64,000 bases of DNA from a virus. The position numbers and the translations under genes were made by a program. Position 1 is the first letter of the stretch. Each line of letters begins with the position of its first letter. The stretch is from positions 1 through 64,000 of IMG/VR virus record IMGVR_UViG_3300032092_000023. One strand, written 5' to 3'. The notes beneath the pieces are model-generated. The model made no database searches, was not told the DNA's origin, and saw only the letters and a list, made by a program, of their open reading frames with translations. Below are positions 63,882 through 64,000 of this stretch, in pieces.

Positions 63882-64000
63882 TTATATTTTTTTAGAAAGA
63901 TCTCTGTAATTGGCAATTGCGGTTTCTAATTCTTTATCACCTTTATCTTTAGCCAGCTTTTTAATTTTTTTCCAAGAGGTTTCCGGAATGTCTCTCCCTA
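63882..64000 (-). CDS. Hypothetical protein, 3' part only
   Basis: The last 38 codons of a gene that begins beyond the window (GRDIPETSWKKIKKLAKDKG, then DKELETAIANYRDLSKKI). Lys-rich and helical, ending 11 nt before the ParB-like gene. The N-terminus is not visible, so it cannot be said whether it has the shared targeting-like peptide. Confidence 0.55.
   Translation of the reverse strand, partial: GRDIPETSWKKIKKLAKDKGDKELETAIANYRDLSKKI

Noticed and set aside
1-64000. Integrase, transposase, homing endonuclease or insertion sequence
   Set aside because: I saw no tyrosine or serine recombinase, DDE, HNH or GIY-YIG motif among the supported genes; the phage is probably strictly lytic, as far as this window shows.

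Overview
The window is a stretch of an AT-rich genome of a tailed phage with a contractile tail, built on the T4 plan. T4-type hallmarks are the large terminase (gp17), portal (gp20), sheath (gp18), tube (gp19), gp4 head completion nuclease, gp15-like tail terminator, late sigma factor gp55, clamp and clamp loader (gp45, gp44, gp62), helicase gp41, UvsX, gp46/gp47, a two-subunit type II topoisomerase (gp39, gp52), RNase H/FEN and family B DNA polymerase. Nearly every gene lies on the minus strand. The two plus-strand exceptions are a membrane protein at 10725-11168 and Hsp20 at 61961-62314. The host is probably a member of the Bacteroidota. Four early-type promoters match the TTTG(C) / TAnnTTTG pattern of that phylum with an exact 19-nt spacer, start codons have A-rich leaders instead of Shine-Dalgarno sequences, and one cargo gene encodes a secreted protein of Bacteroidota type.

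Layout. 1-6.3 kb: virion or membrane hypotheticals, an ECF-like sigma factor, dCMP deaminase, a GMP/dNMP kinase. 6.3-21.6 kb: tail and packaging block (tape measure, tail chaperone-like pair, tube, giant sheath, TerL, probable TerS, neck-like protein). 21.6-25.9 kb: clamp loader, FEN nuclease and small genes. 26-33.2 kb: portal, gp4, gp55, a long protein split by a dnaX-type -1 slippery site, gp15-like protein. 33.2-43.5 kb: recombination and replication. 43.5-52.5 kb: accessory region. 52.5-61.7 kb: gp39, NAD-dependent ligase, phosphoesterase, class II ribonucleotide reductase, the other half of DNA polymerase, dUTPase. 61.7-64 kb: Hsp20 and three more accessory genes.

The most interesting system is in the accessory regions. 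About twelve otherwise unrelated proteins (PAP2 phosphatase, ATP-grasp ligase, zinc-ribbon protein, ParB-like protein, others) begin with the same short peptide, roughly MK-x(3)-TFESFLNE. It resembles in sequence, length and [LI]xE ending the capsid-targeting sequence of T4 internal proteins, which the prohead protease removes. I infer a large set of proteins packaged in the head and ejected with the DNA. Nested in it is a three-gene cassette (GATase-like, ATP-grasp, carboxyethylornithine-synthase-like) that looks like a small-molecule or peptide pathway.

Three promoter classes can be read: early (host sigma-like, 4 sites), middle (AAGAAC 14-18 nt upstream of TATAA, before clamp, gp52, gp39, hsp20 and others), and late (GATATATA, before tail, head and cargo genes), the last presumably read by gp55. 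Other notable points are DNA polymerase split at the fingers between two loci about 19 kb apart, a late promoter inside a 14-bp hairpin that would mask the start codon of read-through mRNA, and several late promoters only 5-9 nt from the start codon.
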